Below are positions 16,003-25,441 of a stretch of 45,441 bases of DNA, one piece after another (positions within the stretch are counted from its first letter, which is position 1; the number at the start of each line of letters is the position of its first letter). The stretch is taken from NCBI GenBank assembly GCA_964606895.1, contig CAZSHX010000035.1, positions 1-45,441 on the forward strand, given 5' to 3'. The DNA comes from CAZSHX01 sp964606895 (GTDB lineage: Bacteria; Bacteroidota; Ignavibacteria; Kapaibacteriales; UBA2268). Under the pieces are notes generated by a model. The model ran no database searches. It saw only the letters and a program-made list of their open reading frames with translations, and was not told where the DNA came from. A program made the translations under genes and the position numbers.

Positions 16003-16992
16003 TTATTTCAATGCCAATCCTTTAACTGTTGAAATTGTTTTTTGATGGTAAAGATAGGGCGGACTGATTTTTGTGACTTTAACATTGGAAGGAACTTCAA
16101 TTTCGGGGATTACTATACCGGTTGAATCCTTGAGCAAGTCATCAATATTAATTATTGCAGAAATATTATCGTGGGACAAAGCACTAATATTGCCTATCCC
16201 ACCTTTGACCGTAACATTAACTATTCCGGGTAATATACTATTATTATTCGGTAAACTGCCTCCCTTGAATTTTAACTTAATATCATAAAAAGTCATCTCG
16301 GCTTCCTGCTGGATTTCAGCAGTAAACCTGATGTTTTTGTTTGAAAGTGTTACGGTATTTTTAAGACTGTCACTTAAATTAATTTGGGATGAAATTGATT
16401 CATAGACATTTTTCAGAACGAGAAGTTCTGTTGACCATGTTTTAATTTTCCTAACTAACCTGTCGTTTCCTGAAATGTTAATTAAATCCGGTTTCAATTC
16501 AGGTTTTCCTACCAAAATGAAACCGTCTTTTGGAATAATTGTCACCTGCGAAATGACAGGAACTGAATATTCACCGATTTTCCCGGTTTTAACCGGAATT
16601 GATTGTGGAAAAACATCAAGAGCCTGAGCATTTCTAAGAGATGGTAAACTTTTAAAAATATCATTTCTGGTTAGCAATATAACCGAATCACCGTTATCAA
16701 GTTTTGTCATATCAACATAACATTCACCTCTGTTGCTAAAGAAGTTCAAATTCATCAACTGCCAGCCATTACTTTTAACTTCTACCGAAATTGTGCCGGG
16801 TAGTGTATTTTCAATTGCCCTGCCTGCTGGAGGATTAACCATTAGAGGAAGAACGACAACGCTTGTATATTCGTTGTTCATGCTTGCATAAACCCAAAGA
16901 GCCGCCGCCATCAGAATCGCACCGATAATGGCACGTGGTCTGATGGATTTTAGTCTCTTCAGAGTTTTCAATCTTTTCCGGTATTCAATCAA
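16003..16992 (-). CDS. YbbR-domain membrane-anchored protein (CdaR-like)
   Basis: A 329-residue protein with a basic N-terminus (RKRLKTLKRLKSIRPR), one membrane segment at about 20-37 (AIIGAILMAAALWVYASM) and an extracytoplasmic part made of repeated YbbR-type beta units. Examples are the segments around NPPAGRAIENTLPGTISVEV and LKFKGGSLPNNNSILPGIVNVTV. In Firmicutes the relative CdaR controls the diadenylate cyclase CdaA. No cdaA is adjacent here, so that link cannot be claimed. It is the last gene of a - strand unit, 57 bases after dnaG. The family call is good; the function in this organism is unknown. Confidence 0.75.
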   Translation of the reverse strand: MIEYRKRLKTLKRLKSIRPRAIIGAILMAAALWVYASMNNEYTSVVVLPLMVNPPAGRAIENTLPGTISVEVKSNGWQLMNLNFFSNRGECYVDMTKLDNGDSVILLTRNDIFKSLPSLRNAQALDVFPQSIPVKTGKIGEYSVPVISQVTIIPKDGFILVGKPELKPDLINISGNDRLVRKIKTWSTELLVLKNVYESISSQINLSDSLKNTVTLSNKNIRFTAEIQQEAEMTFYDIKLKFKGGSLPNNNSILPGIVNVTVKGGIGNISALSHDNISAIINIDDLLKDSTGIVIPEIEVPSNVKVTKISPPYLYHQKTISTVKGLALK

Positions 16993-17049
16993 TATTTTTC
17001 TATTTTAATTAAAATTTCAATACTTATCAGCGAAAATATTATGCCAAAA

Positions 17050-18957
17050 TCATTTGTTCAATTTTTCGGATTTAATCTCTTTGACAATTTTAGATTTTCT
17101 GGCATTTATTTCTGCAATCATTTTCATGGATTCAAACTGTTCATCATCAGATTTTTCGTTAAAATTCTTTTTTATTTCCATTAGACGGTTTTCGAGCTTG
17201 ATTAATTCTAATTGATAAACCAAATCTTTAATAATTCTCGGATAATCAGTTGACTGTGGAATTCTGAGAAATCTTGCCCAATTTTCGCTTAACTCTTCAC
17301 CTCTAAATGCGAGAAGAGTTAAAAAATCGAGGTCAGCTTCCGGGATTTCTCTTTTTGAGAAAAGCAGATTCAAAAAATTCTTTGCTTTGCTATTAACTGA
17401 AACGAAATAATTGAAGAATTTTTTCGCTTCTTCCGTTACAAGATGTTCTTGATTTACCTTGATTTTATTGATTATCAAATCAAAGTAATCATCCCCCCGA
17501 AGAGCTAACGATAAGAGCATTTGCTCTTCCTTCAGCATTTTTGATTCTATGTTCTCATTACTTGTCTTATCTGAAATGACATTGCTTTTTTGACCGTCAA
17601 CTTCAGAATCACCAAGTCTTTTACTTGTTGAACTTTTTGAACTGACTTGTTTTGACTCTAATTTTCGCTTTTCGTCGTAAATCTGTAATTTCTGCGATTC
17701 GGTCAGATTAATCAAATCAGCCATTTTAGATATGTATTCATCATGCTGAAGCCGGTCAGGGATCTTTGTGATTATGGTTAATATCTGCCGAATGGATTGA
17801 GCTTTTTCTGAAGGATTGTCAAACTTACCTTCTTCCTTCATTTTGCCAACCATATATTCAATAAAGGATTTTGCATCATTAATATAACTCTTGAATACAG
17901 AAGCACCATGATTATTTATAAGGCTATCCGGATCCTCGCCTGAAGGCAGGCTGACAATTAAAACGTCAAAGCCCTTTTCCAGAGCCATTTCCACACCTCT
18001 TTCAGTTGCATGAATTCCGGCATTATCGGCATCGTAAACGAAATAAATCCTTTTGCAGAGTTTTCCAAGGATGTTAAGCTGTTCATTCGTAAGCGATGTT
18101 CCACTTGATGCAACAATGTTTTTAAACCCTGCCTGCCAGGAAGTTATAACATCCACATACCCTTCAACGAGTATGACCGACTGCTTTGAACGAATCTCAT
18201 TTTTGGCATGAAAGATTCCGTAAAGAGTCTGGCTCTTGTCATAAACAAGTGATTGAGGTGAATTTATATATTTGGGCTGGTCTCTTTCTTCGCCCAATTG
18301 ACGTGCACCAAAACCAATCACCTTTCCCATGAAATTCTGAATCGGAAAAATTGCCCTGTTTCTGAATCTATCGTAATAAGAATCTTTCGATTCATTTTTA
18401 ATTATCAATCCGGCATCGGTTAGAACTTTCTCGTTGAATTTTTGCTTTTTTAATTCTGTCAGAAGTGAATCCCAACTGTCTGGTGCATAACCCAAAGAAA
18501 AAGCGGCAATTGTATCCGGAGCAAAATTTCGTTTATGATAATAGGCGGAGGCAATTTTTCCGGATTTTTGACCAAGCTGACGGCAGTAGAATTCTTTGGA
18601 GGCATCAAGGGCAAGCAAAGCCAAATCCTGTTGGTTAAGTTGTTCCTTTACTTTTTTGGTTGTTTTTTCTTCGACTTGAATGCCGGCTCTTCTTCCAAGT
18701 TCTGTTAGAGCCTCCGGGAAAGAAAGACCATGATAGTCAGTCATAAAAGTAATTGAATTACCTGATTTGCCACACCCGAAACATTTGTAAATTCCCTTTT
18801 CAGGCGAAACCATGAATGACGGAGTTTTTTCATTATGAAATGGACATAATCCTGAATAGTTACTGCCTTTTTTTCTTAAATCAACAATTTCGCCAATCAG
18901 GTCAACCAAATCGGTATTTTGAATTATTCGTTCTTTAATGTCTTCGTTAAATGCCAT
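17050..18957 (-). CDS. dnaG: DNA primase (DnaG)
   Basis: DnaG makes the RNA primers for DNA replication. The 635 residues begin with the CHC2 zinc site (Cys38, His41, Cys59, Cys62 in LCPFHNEKTPSF and YKCFGCGKSG). The RNA polymerase core follows (KVIGFGARQLG), then the TOPRIM domain (SVILVEGYVDVI with its Glu, then YFVYDADNAG with the paired Asp). The C-terminal part, for helicase binding, is divergent and helical. Length is normal. It lies 24 bases downstream of the secreted hydrolase gene and 57 bases upstream of ybbR, all on the - strand. All expected catalytic residues are visible. Confidence 0.96.
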   Translation of the reverse strand: MAFNEDIKERIIQNTDLVDLIGEIVDLRKKGSNYSGLCPFHNEKTPSFMVSPEKGIYKCFGCGKSGNSITFMTDYHGLSFPEALTELGRRAGIQVEEKTTKKVKEQLNQQDLALLALDASKEFYCRQLGQKSGKIASAYYHKRNFAPDTIAAFSLGYAPDSWDSLLTELKKQKFNEKVLTDAGLIIKNESKDSYYDRFRNRAIFPIQNFMGKVIGFGARQLGEERDQPKYINSPQSLVYDKSQTLYGIFHAKNEIRSKQSVILVEGYVDVITSWQAGFKNIVASSGTSLTNEQLNILGKLCKRIYFVYDADNAGIHATERGVEMALEKGFDVLIVSLPSGEDPDSLINNHGASVFKSYINDAKSFIEYMVGKMKEEGKFDNPSEKAQSIRQILTIITKIPDRLQHDEYISKMADLINLTESQKLQIYDEKRKLESKQVSSKSSTSKRLGDSEVDGQKSNVISDKTSNENIESKMLKEEQMLLSLALRGDDYFDLIINKIKVNQEHLVTEEAKKFFNYFVSVNSKAKNFLNLLFSKREIPEADLDFLTLLAFRGEELSENWARFLRIPQSTDYPRIIKDLVYQLELIKLENRLMEIKKNFNEKSDDEQFESMKMIAEINARKSKIVKEIKSEKLNK

Positions 18958-18981
18958 CTTCTTTTATATTCTTTTCTCAAA

Positions 18982-20892
18982 TTATTGTCTGACTATTTTT
19001 TCGATGAAAATATTTTTTCCGGATACAAATTTAAGGAAATAAACTCCTTTTGCAATCGAACCTAAATTAAGCTCTAAATTATATTGTCCTTGGTTGAATA
19101 TTTGACCTCCATAATCCAATACTTCCAAACCAAGCAAATCGCATATTGAGATTTTCACATTGGAAGTTTCATTAATCCGGAAATTCAAATTTACGATTTC
19201 TTTTGCAGGATTTGGAAATATATTAATTTTATGATTTATTTCAGATGAATTTTCAACTTCGGAGGCTTCTGAAATACTTGGTAAAATAATTCGTGAAGGA
19301 TAATCCATATTCCGATATACAAGGCTTTTTGCCGAAAGAGTATCGCCGGGTTTATATAGTTCACCTCCATTATTGAGATTAATATCAAACATCGGATAAT
19401 TTGAGCCTGATAATATTATTTTTAACTCATGACCCTTTTTGAAAACATAGCATAAATTTTCGAGTTCGATGGATACCTTATAAATACTGTCTTTCTTCAT
19501 CAATTCCTGGGTAGAATACGAATTCCGGAATCTCATTCTTTTAATGCCTTGAGTTAGAAGTATGGATTTGCCGTCAGTGTCTTCGTCACAAAGTCGTATT
19601 CCGTAGTCGGTGTCTTCTTTGTCGCATGAAAGGAATAATTCAGCAACAACGCTTCCTGATAGCTTCAAATCGGTTTGAAGTTTCCCTGTTGAGTAAACTA
19701 AAATATCATTTCTTGATTCAACAATTTGTTTCTGGTCCTGAGGACCTATTGGAATTGTCTTATCAAACGGATTGAATCTTGAACCTCCAAAAGTTGGAGA
19801 TGGATTTTTAGGGTCATAATTCAAAATATCATAATCTTGTGGTGAATTATTTAGAGAAAAAGTAAGTTCAGAATTTTTATTCAAATAAAGTGTATCATTG
19901 GTTCTGTTAAGGGTTAGCCAGTCATCAGCAGTTTTCCAAGTATTAGTACCAATTTCGAAATATTGGGTTGGCGGCTCAAGAATCCATCCGTTTTTAGCAT
20001 TCCTCAGATAATAATCAAAGAATTTTCTCGAGGCTTCAACGGGAATCCCCACTGCTTCGGGAAAAAAGAGAATTCCCTGATTTTCTTCGCCAACTGCCAT
20101 GTGGAGCCAGGGACCAAAAATTAGCTTGTGTTCGTTTCTGATTTTAATATTGCTTGTTGTTCTTAAATCATGGAATGCTCGGATCACATCAGTTGGATAA
20201 TGGTCGAACCATCCGCTAATCAGAAGCATTGGAATTTCAATCACGTCGGCATAATCATTTGTTTTTTCAAGATAAATCCATAAATTGTCTTTAGTCGGAT
20301 GAGCCAAAATTATTTGCTCGGTTGTAAATCCGAGTTTTACCAAACTTTCTACATGCTCTTTTCGATAATCACCGCCATAATAGTAATCTGAATACTTGCT
20401 TTTGAAATCTTTAATCATTGGAACAGCACAAACAAGGTGCGGCGGATGCTCACTTGCTGTCAGGAATTGAATCTGCCCTAAAGCCGAACCTCCATAAGTT
20501 CCGATTTTTCCGTTGCTCCATTTTTGAGTTGCAATCCATTCTACAATATCATAACCATCCAAGCCGCGATTGTAATTTGCAATATCTGCATCTTTTGAGC
20601 CGTAAAAGCCCCTCCAGTCAACAACTACGAAATTGTAAGCCACAGTATCAACAAAGATATTAACACCACCGCCCAAAGAAGGAATATAGCTTTGAAAGTG
20701 ATAGTAATCTTTGTTGTAGGGAGTTTGGATTAAAATAACGGGTTTTGAAATTGTTGTATCAGTAGAATAGATATTGGCAGAAAGATATTTCTTATCTGCT
20801 TGTTCTACTCTTGTTGGAATTTGAATCGGATACCACGTGGCATTACTAATGCAGTTAATGATTATAAGAAAAATGGGAATAAGATATTTCAA
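18982..20892 (-). CDS. Secreted CocE/NonD-type hydrolase with T9SS sorting domain
   Basis: An alpha/beta hydrolase of the X-Pro dipeptidyl-peptidase S15 / CocE group, which cuts acyl or peptide bonds. A signal peptide covers about residues 1-18. The catalytic triad is readable as Ser136 in GTYGGSALGQ, Asp230 in LLISGWFDHYP and His264 in FGPWLHM. The galactose-binding-like C-terminal domain (about 340-540) is typical of the group. The last 75 residues form a Por/T9SS sorting domain (INIFPNPAKEIVNLNF, then GVYFLKFVSG), so the enzyme is probably exported through the outer membrane. Substrate unknown. It heads a unit with dnaG. Confidence 0.85.
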   Translation of the reverse strand: MKYLIPIFLIIINCISNATWYPIQIPTRVEQADKKYLSANIYSTDTTISKPVILIQTPYNKDYYHFQSYIPSLGGGVNIFVDTVAYNFVVVDWRGFYGSKDADIANYNRGLDGYDIVEWIATQKWSNGKIGTYGGSALGQIQFLTASEHPPHLVCAVPMIKDFKSKYSDYYYGGDYRKEHVESLVKLGFTTEQIILAHPTKDNLWIYLEKTNDYADVIEIPMLLISGWFDHYPTDVIRAFHDLRTTSNIKIRNEHKLIFGPWLHMAVGEENQGILFFPEAVGIPVEASRKFFDYYLRNAKNGWILEPPTQYFEIGTNTWKTADDWLTLNRTNDTLYLNKNSELTFSLNNSPQDYDILNYDPKNPSPTFGGSRFNPFDKTIPIGPQDQKQIVESRNDILVYSTGKLQTDLKLSGSVVAELFLSCDKEDTDYGIRLCDEDTDGKSILLTQGIKRMRFRNSYSTQELMKKDSIYKVSIELENLCYVFKKGHELKIILSGSNYPMFDINLNNGGELYKPGDTLSAKSLVYRNMDYPSRIILPSISEASEVENSSEINHKINIFPNPAKEIVNLNFRINETSNVKISICDLLGLEVLDYGGQIFNQGQYNLELNLGSIAKGVYFLKFVSGKNIFIEKIVRQ

Positions 20893-20950
20893 GAACTCTC
20901 TCCAAATTTGAAATAATATTAGACTATTATTTAAAAATAAAAGTTTAAAA

Positions 20951-23900
20951 CTACGATGAAATTACCTTTCTGATAATTTCAGTAATGTCATTCATCGAAA
21001 CAGGTTTTTTCAATATACCCTGGAATCCGAATTCCTGATAATTTGAAATAATGGGCAAGGCTGAATGTCCGCTAAAAATAATGGCTTTTATGTTTTCATC
21101 AATCTTTCTCAAATCCTTCAAAACTTCTTCTCCTCCGCGTCCACCCTGAATAGTTAAATCAAGAATTGCAATATCATAAGGTTTACCTATTCTCTTTGCA
21201 TTTTCAAATTCCGAAATAGCCTGCTCGCCATTTTCTGCTACAAAAAATTCATAATCATTCAGTTCTAATATCTCAGACATAGTTTCGCGGATGTCAGTAT
21301 CATCATCCATTAAAAATATCCTGTATTTTTTTTCAGGTAACTTAGTATCGTATTTAACCGGAATATTCTTTTCATCATTTATAGAATCGGTAGCCGGGAG
21401 AATTATAGTGAAGTTAGTCCCTTTGCCTTTTGGAGATTCAACTCTTATTAATCCTTCATGCTTTTGAATGATATAGTAAGCTGTTGTCAATCCAAGACCT
21501 ATACCTTCCGTTTTGGTTGAAAAGAAAGGGTCGAAAATCTTATCAACTATTTGACTTGGAATTCCTTTTCCATTATCTGAGAATGTTATTCTAATATATT
21601 TACCGGAATTTAAATTGAACGGAAAATTATTACTAATCTCAAAATTTTCAATTGATACGGAAATAGTTCCGCCTTCGGGCATTGCTTCAAGGGAGTTGTT
21701 TGTTAAATTTGTAAAGACTTCAATAATTTGCTTGGCATCGCCTTTAATTAACCAAAAATTCTCTTGTGCGGAAAAATCAAAATCAATATTTTTTTCAGAA
21801 AGCATTTTCAAAACTGTATTCTTTATGACATCAGGTTTGAACGGAAATTTAACGGGTTCACCACCTGAAGCAAATGTTTCGTATCTTGTTGCAAGTCTGT
21901 CTGCTTCGAAAATAACTCTTTCGATATTGTTGAAATATTTCTCAATATTAACTTTTTTGACCTTTGCCAGATTTAGATTCAAAAGCATTGATGATAAGAA
22001 ATTTTTGAAGTTCTGAGAGATACCGCTTGCCAGATTACCAATAGATTGAAGTCTGGATAGAAGGTTAATTGCTTCGTCGGATTTCTTTCTTTCTGTTATA
22101 TCCCTGATTATTCCTATAAAAGATTTAGGACTGCCGGAAGAATCACGCAGAAGTTTAGCATTAAGTTCAACATCAAACTTTACACCGTCTTTTCTGATAT
22201 GGGTAAATTCAATATTATTCAAATTTCCTGTAACTAAAGTTTCTTCAACAAGTTTATATGCCCTTTCTCTTTGTTCCGGAATAATAAAATCAAGAGATTG
22301 TATTCCGTTAAGTTCCTGAGGATAATCATAACCCCACATTTCTGCTATTCTATTATTACATGTTATTATCTTTCCGGTTAAATCTGTAAGAAAAATACCG
22401 TCAGGTGAAGTTTCAATCAATGTATTATAGAGAATCTCAGAGTCTTTGAGCTGTTTCTCGGCTTTTTTCTTTTCACTTAAATCATAGAGGATACCTTGAA
22501 TAGCCTTTTTGTCTCCATCAAAATTAATACGGCTATGTATCACTTCAAAGTCAACAATCTTACCATTTGCTTTAACCCCTTTGAATGAGTAATTAACTCT
22601 TGGAACTGAACCCGTAAGAACTCTTGCCAGATTAGATTCTACTATTGGTTTATAGTTGTTCTCGACCAACTTGCTGAATTTAGTATTAATCATGCTGTTT
22701 GCATCTTCATAGCCGAACATAAATGCAAATTTCTCATTGCAGTATTTGAAAACACCATCCTGATATATAAATACTCCAACTCCTGATTCATTAATAAGCT
22801 GTCTGTATTTAAACTCTGAAGCAATAAGACTTTCCTCTGCTTGTTTCCTTTTGATTGAAACTCCGGCAATCATTCCAATAATTTTCAATAATTCAGTATC
22901 TGTTATTGTCTGTTTATTATTGAAAAATAGTGTGGCAGTGCCAAATAATTCTCTTTCAAAACTCAATGAAATACCCACACTCGGTCCGAGACTCAGCGAA
23001 TACTTCAAAATTTGTGCTACCGCTTTTGGAATGCTGCCAAAAGAAATCTCGTTCAGGTCATCAGACATTAAAACCGTAGAGTTTATAATAAACTCCTTGG
23101 CTGAATCATCAACGGGAAATTTCAAATCAAAAATGTTCTTACCCAAAATACCGTTAACCTGCGTTTGAAGAAAATCTGATGAAGCGATAAATTTCGGCTT
23201 AAGAAATCCTTCGTCAGGATAGAAGGAATTAACAAATACACCTATTGCACCTGTAATCTCTTTCAGTCCGTAGGCTATTGTCCTGAATAGTTCATCAGTA
23301 TCTTTAACACTTGCTAATTTAAACGAAAGCTCATTAATCATTCTTAGATATTGATTCTGTTCCCGTAATTTATTTTCTGAAATCTTTAAGTCTGATATCT
23401 CAAGAATTGACGTAAGAATTTGAACAGGAACACCATTATAATTCCTCGAGAATACAACATTTCTTGACTGGAACCATCTCCAATTGCCTGAAGCATCTTT
23501 CAATCTGGAAATTAGAACTTTGACTTCTTTATCATCTTTCCATTCGCCTACATCTTCCATGAATGTCTGAAATGCAGGTAAGTCTTCAGGGTGGCACAGA
23601 GACATAATGTAATTGATATCAATTTGTTCGAGGGATTCTTTATACCCAAGGACAGCGGCTATATTGATATTGCGATAAATATTTCTGCGGAGTGAAATAT
23701 CGAAGATAAAAATAATAGTTGGAACAGTTGAGGTGATCTTCTCAATGAAATGTTCCTGACTTTGAATTTCATTCTGCTGTATGGTTAATCTGTTGAGACT
23801 TTTTTTCTTGTAACTGAGGGAGAAATAGAAAATAAAGATAGTAATTATAGCGAAAATGAATATGATAATTGAAAGAATCAAATAGATTTGAAATTGATCT

Positions 23901-25168
23901 TTTTTGTTGTGTAAATCTTTGCGTTCAAACTCGAAAAGCTGATTTTGCAATCTGATAGCAGTAGTCTTGTCAATCCGTTCAGAAATTCTGAAGCGTTCGG
24001 CAATATCAAGAAGAGAATTAAGTGTTTGAATAGCATTCCGACTGTCATTGGTTTTAATATATAATTCATATAAAAAAGTATAACCCCTTTTCTGATAAGC
24101 CAAAGCCGACATTTCATTTGCAATTTTCAAACCGCTGTCGAGCCATTTTTTTGCATTAGGGTATTCTTTTAAATCAATATAATCCTTGCCAATATTAATC
24201 ATTGAACTGGCTGACATGATTTTCCAGCCCAATTCCTCCCTGATTTTTATTGATTTTAAATTATTTGCAAGACTTAATTGAAAATTTCCGTTTTGCGAAT
24301 AAAGAAAAGCAATATTTGAATAATATGAAGCTATTTGAGGTTTGTCACCAACTTTCTCAGCCATCAGAACTGCCATATTCAAATACTTAAGTGATATAGT
24401 AAAATTCTTTTCGGCATCCCAGTAATAATCACCCAAAATTCTGTATGCTTCTATCTCCTGAAATGTATTACCCGATTCCTCTAATAATTTAATTGCCGAA
24501 AGCAGTAATTCTTTTACACTACTGTTTTTTCCCTGAAGTCTGTAAAGGTCAGCAATACCCAGTAAAGTCTCAGCGTATCCTGATTTATCTTTATTTTGAA
24601 GATAATATTTCTTTGCCATGTTAAATGATTCCAGGGCTTTATCATAAATCTGCCATCTTCCGTATATTACCCCAAAATTATAATAAACTCTTGCTATGCC
24701 ACCGAAATCATTCTCTGATTCATAGATTTTCATAGCATCCAAAAAGTAGCTATAACCCTGATTATAATTCTGAGTGCTAATCATTGTATAACCAATATGA
24801 TTTAAAGTTTTTGCCACATCGTTCCGAGAATTTATTTTCTTATAAATGGCAAGTGCCTGCTGGTATAATTTTACTCCCGATTTATTCTCAATTGATTTAA
24901 TAACCACATTAGCCTTATTAATTAGTGCTCTGGCTTTTTCATATTCATTACTTCCGGTTAATGTCAGATTGTAGGCAGAATCGGCATAATCGAGGGACTT
25001 TCGTAAGTTTAAATTATAATATTTTTCAGCCAATAAATTGTAAGCCTGAATTTTTGCTAACCCGGCAAGACTCGAGGTTAGCTTTTCAATGCTGTCTATT
25101 TTTTCTTTTGCAAATGTTGAACCAAAAGCAAAGGATATAAAAAATAAAAATATTAATTTTTTCTTCAT
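20951..25168 (-). CDS. Hybrid sensor kinase with TPR, PAS, GAF and receiver domains; phospho-His replaced
   Basis: A 1405-residue membrane sensor. After a signal-like N-terminus come tetratricopeptide repeats (about 40-410), a membrane helix (about 428-452), a PAS domain (473-600), a GAF-like domain (605-760), two more PAS domains (about 770-1030), a kinase core and a receiver (about 1280-1400). The dimerisation helix reads IGNLASGISQNFKNFLSSML. Relatives have His where Gln1052 stands (CAG, 22013-22015), so ordinary autophosphorylation is unlikely. The ATPase boxes look intact (NNSLEAMPEGG, FSDNGKGIP, GIGLGLTTAY), as does the receiver Asp1337 (ILDLTIQGG). It may act as a pseudokinase partner or be driven by another kinase. 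Divergent from the lipoprotein gene at 25442. Confidence 0.88.
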   Translation of the reverse strand: MKKKLIFLFFISFAFGSTFAKEKIDSIEKLTSSLAGLAKIQAYNLLAEKYYNLNLRKSLDYADSAYNLTLTGSNEYEKARALINKANVVIKSIENKSGVKLYQQALAIYKKINSRNDVAKTLNHIGYTMISTQNYNQGYSYFLDAMKIYESENDFGGIARVYYNFGVIYGRWQIYDKALESFNMAKKYYLQNKDKSGYAETLLGIADLYRLQGKNSSVKELLLSAIKLLEESGNTFQEIEAYRILGDYYWDAEKNFTISLKYLNMAVLMAEKVGDKPQIASYYSNIAFLYSQNGNFQLSLANNLKSIKIREELGWKIMSASSMINIGKDYIDLKEYPNAKKWLDSGLKIANEMSALAYQKRGYTFLYELYIKTNDSRNAIQTLNSLLDIAERFRISERIDKTTAIRLQNQLFEFERKDLHNKKDQFQIYLILSIIIFIFAIITIFIFYFSLSYKKKSLNRLTIQQNEIQSQEHFIEKITSTVPTIIFIFDISLRRNIYRNINIAAVLGYKESLEQIDINYIMSLCHPEDLPAFQTFMEDVGEWKDDKEVKVLISRLKDASGNWRWFQSRNVVFSRNYNGVPVQILTSILEISDLKISENKLREQNQYLRMINELSFKLASVKDTDELFRTIAYGLKEITGAIGVFVNSFYPDEGFLKPKFIASSDFLQTQVNGILGKNIFDLKFPVDDSAKEFIINSTVLMSDDLNEISFGSIPKAVAQILKYSLSLGPSVGISLSFERELFGTATLFFNNKQTITDTELLKIIGMIAGVSIKRKQAEESLIASEFKYRQLINESGVGVFIYQDGVFKYCNEKFAFMFGYEDANSMINTKFSKLVENNYKPIVESNLARVLTGSVPRVNYSFKGVKANGKIVDFEVIHSRINFDGDKKAIQGILYDLSEKKKAEKQLKDSEILYNTLIETSPDGIFLTDLTGKIITCNNRIAEMWGYDYPQELNGIQSLDFIIPEQRERAYKLVEETLVTGNLNNIEFTHIRKDGVKFDVELNAKLLRDSSGSPKSFIGIIRDITERKKSDEAINLLSRLQSIGNLASGISQNFKNFLSSMLLNLNLAKVKKVNIEKYFNNIERVIFEADRLATRYETFASGGEPVKFPFKPDVIKNTVLKMLSEKNIDFDFSAQENFWLIKGDAKQIIEVFTNLTNNSLEAMPEGGTISVSIENFEISNNFPFNLNSGKYIRITFSDNGKGIPSQIVDKIFDPFFSTKTEGIGLGLTTAYYIIQKHEGLIRVESPKGKGTNFTIILPATDSINDEKNIPVKYDTKLPEKKYRIFLMDDDTDIRETMSEILELNDYEFFVAENGEQAISEFENAKRIGKPYDIAILDLTIQGGRGGEEVLKDLRKIDENIKAIIFSGHSALPIISNYQEFGFQGILKKPVSMNDITEIIRKVISS

Positions 25169-25299
25169 TTAGTGAAATATCAAAAAGTTTTCAGAATGAT
25201 TTTCTTAATCAAATCTATTTATCGGCATTTTTAGCAATAAATTTATTCATGAATCAAGATTTAATTGTCTTCAAAAATACGAATTTTGAAGATATATAG

Positions 25300-25311
25300 C
25301 ATAGTTTAGAT
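25300..25311 (-). promoter_or_regulatory. 12-base word shared upstream of both sensor kinase genes
   Basis: ATCTAAACTATG (- strand) lies about 130 bases before the hybrid kinase start, and the identical word lies at 30215-30226 before the CHASE kinase. In both places it directly precedes an AT-rich TATAT-type box, so it could be part of a shared promoter or operator. Twelve-base matches also arise by chance in a window this size. Confidence 0.25.
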
Positions 25312-25441
25312 TTTATTAATGAATTAATTATTGGAAATATGTTGTAATTTTAAGAAAATCTCAAAACATTTGTAACTTTTTCCCTGTTTCTGTGTTACTA
25401 TTTTATAAACTATAGTATTTTTAAAAATATCAGGAATAAAT

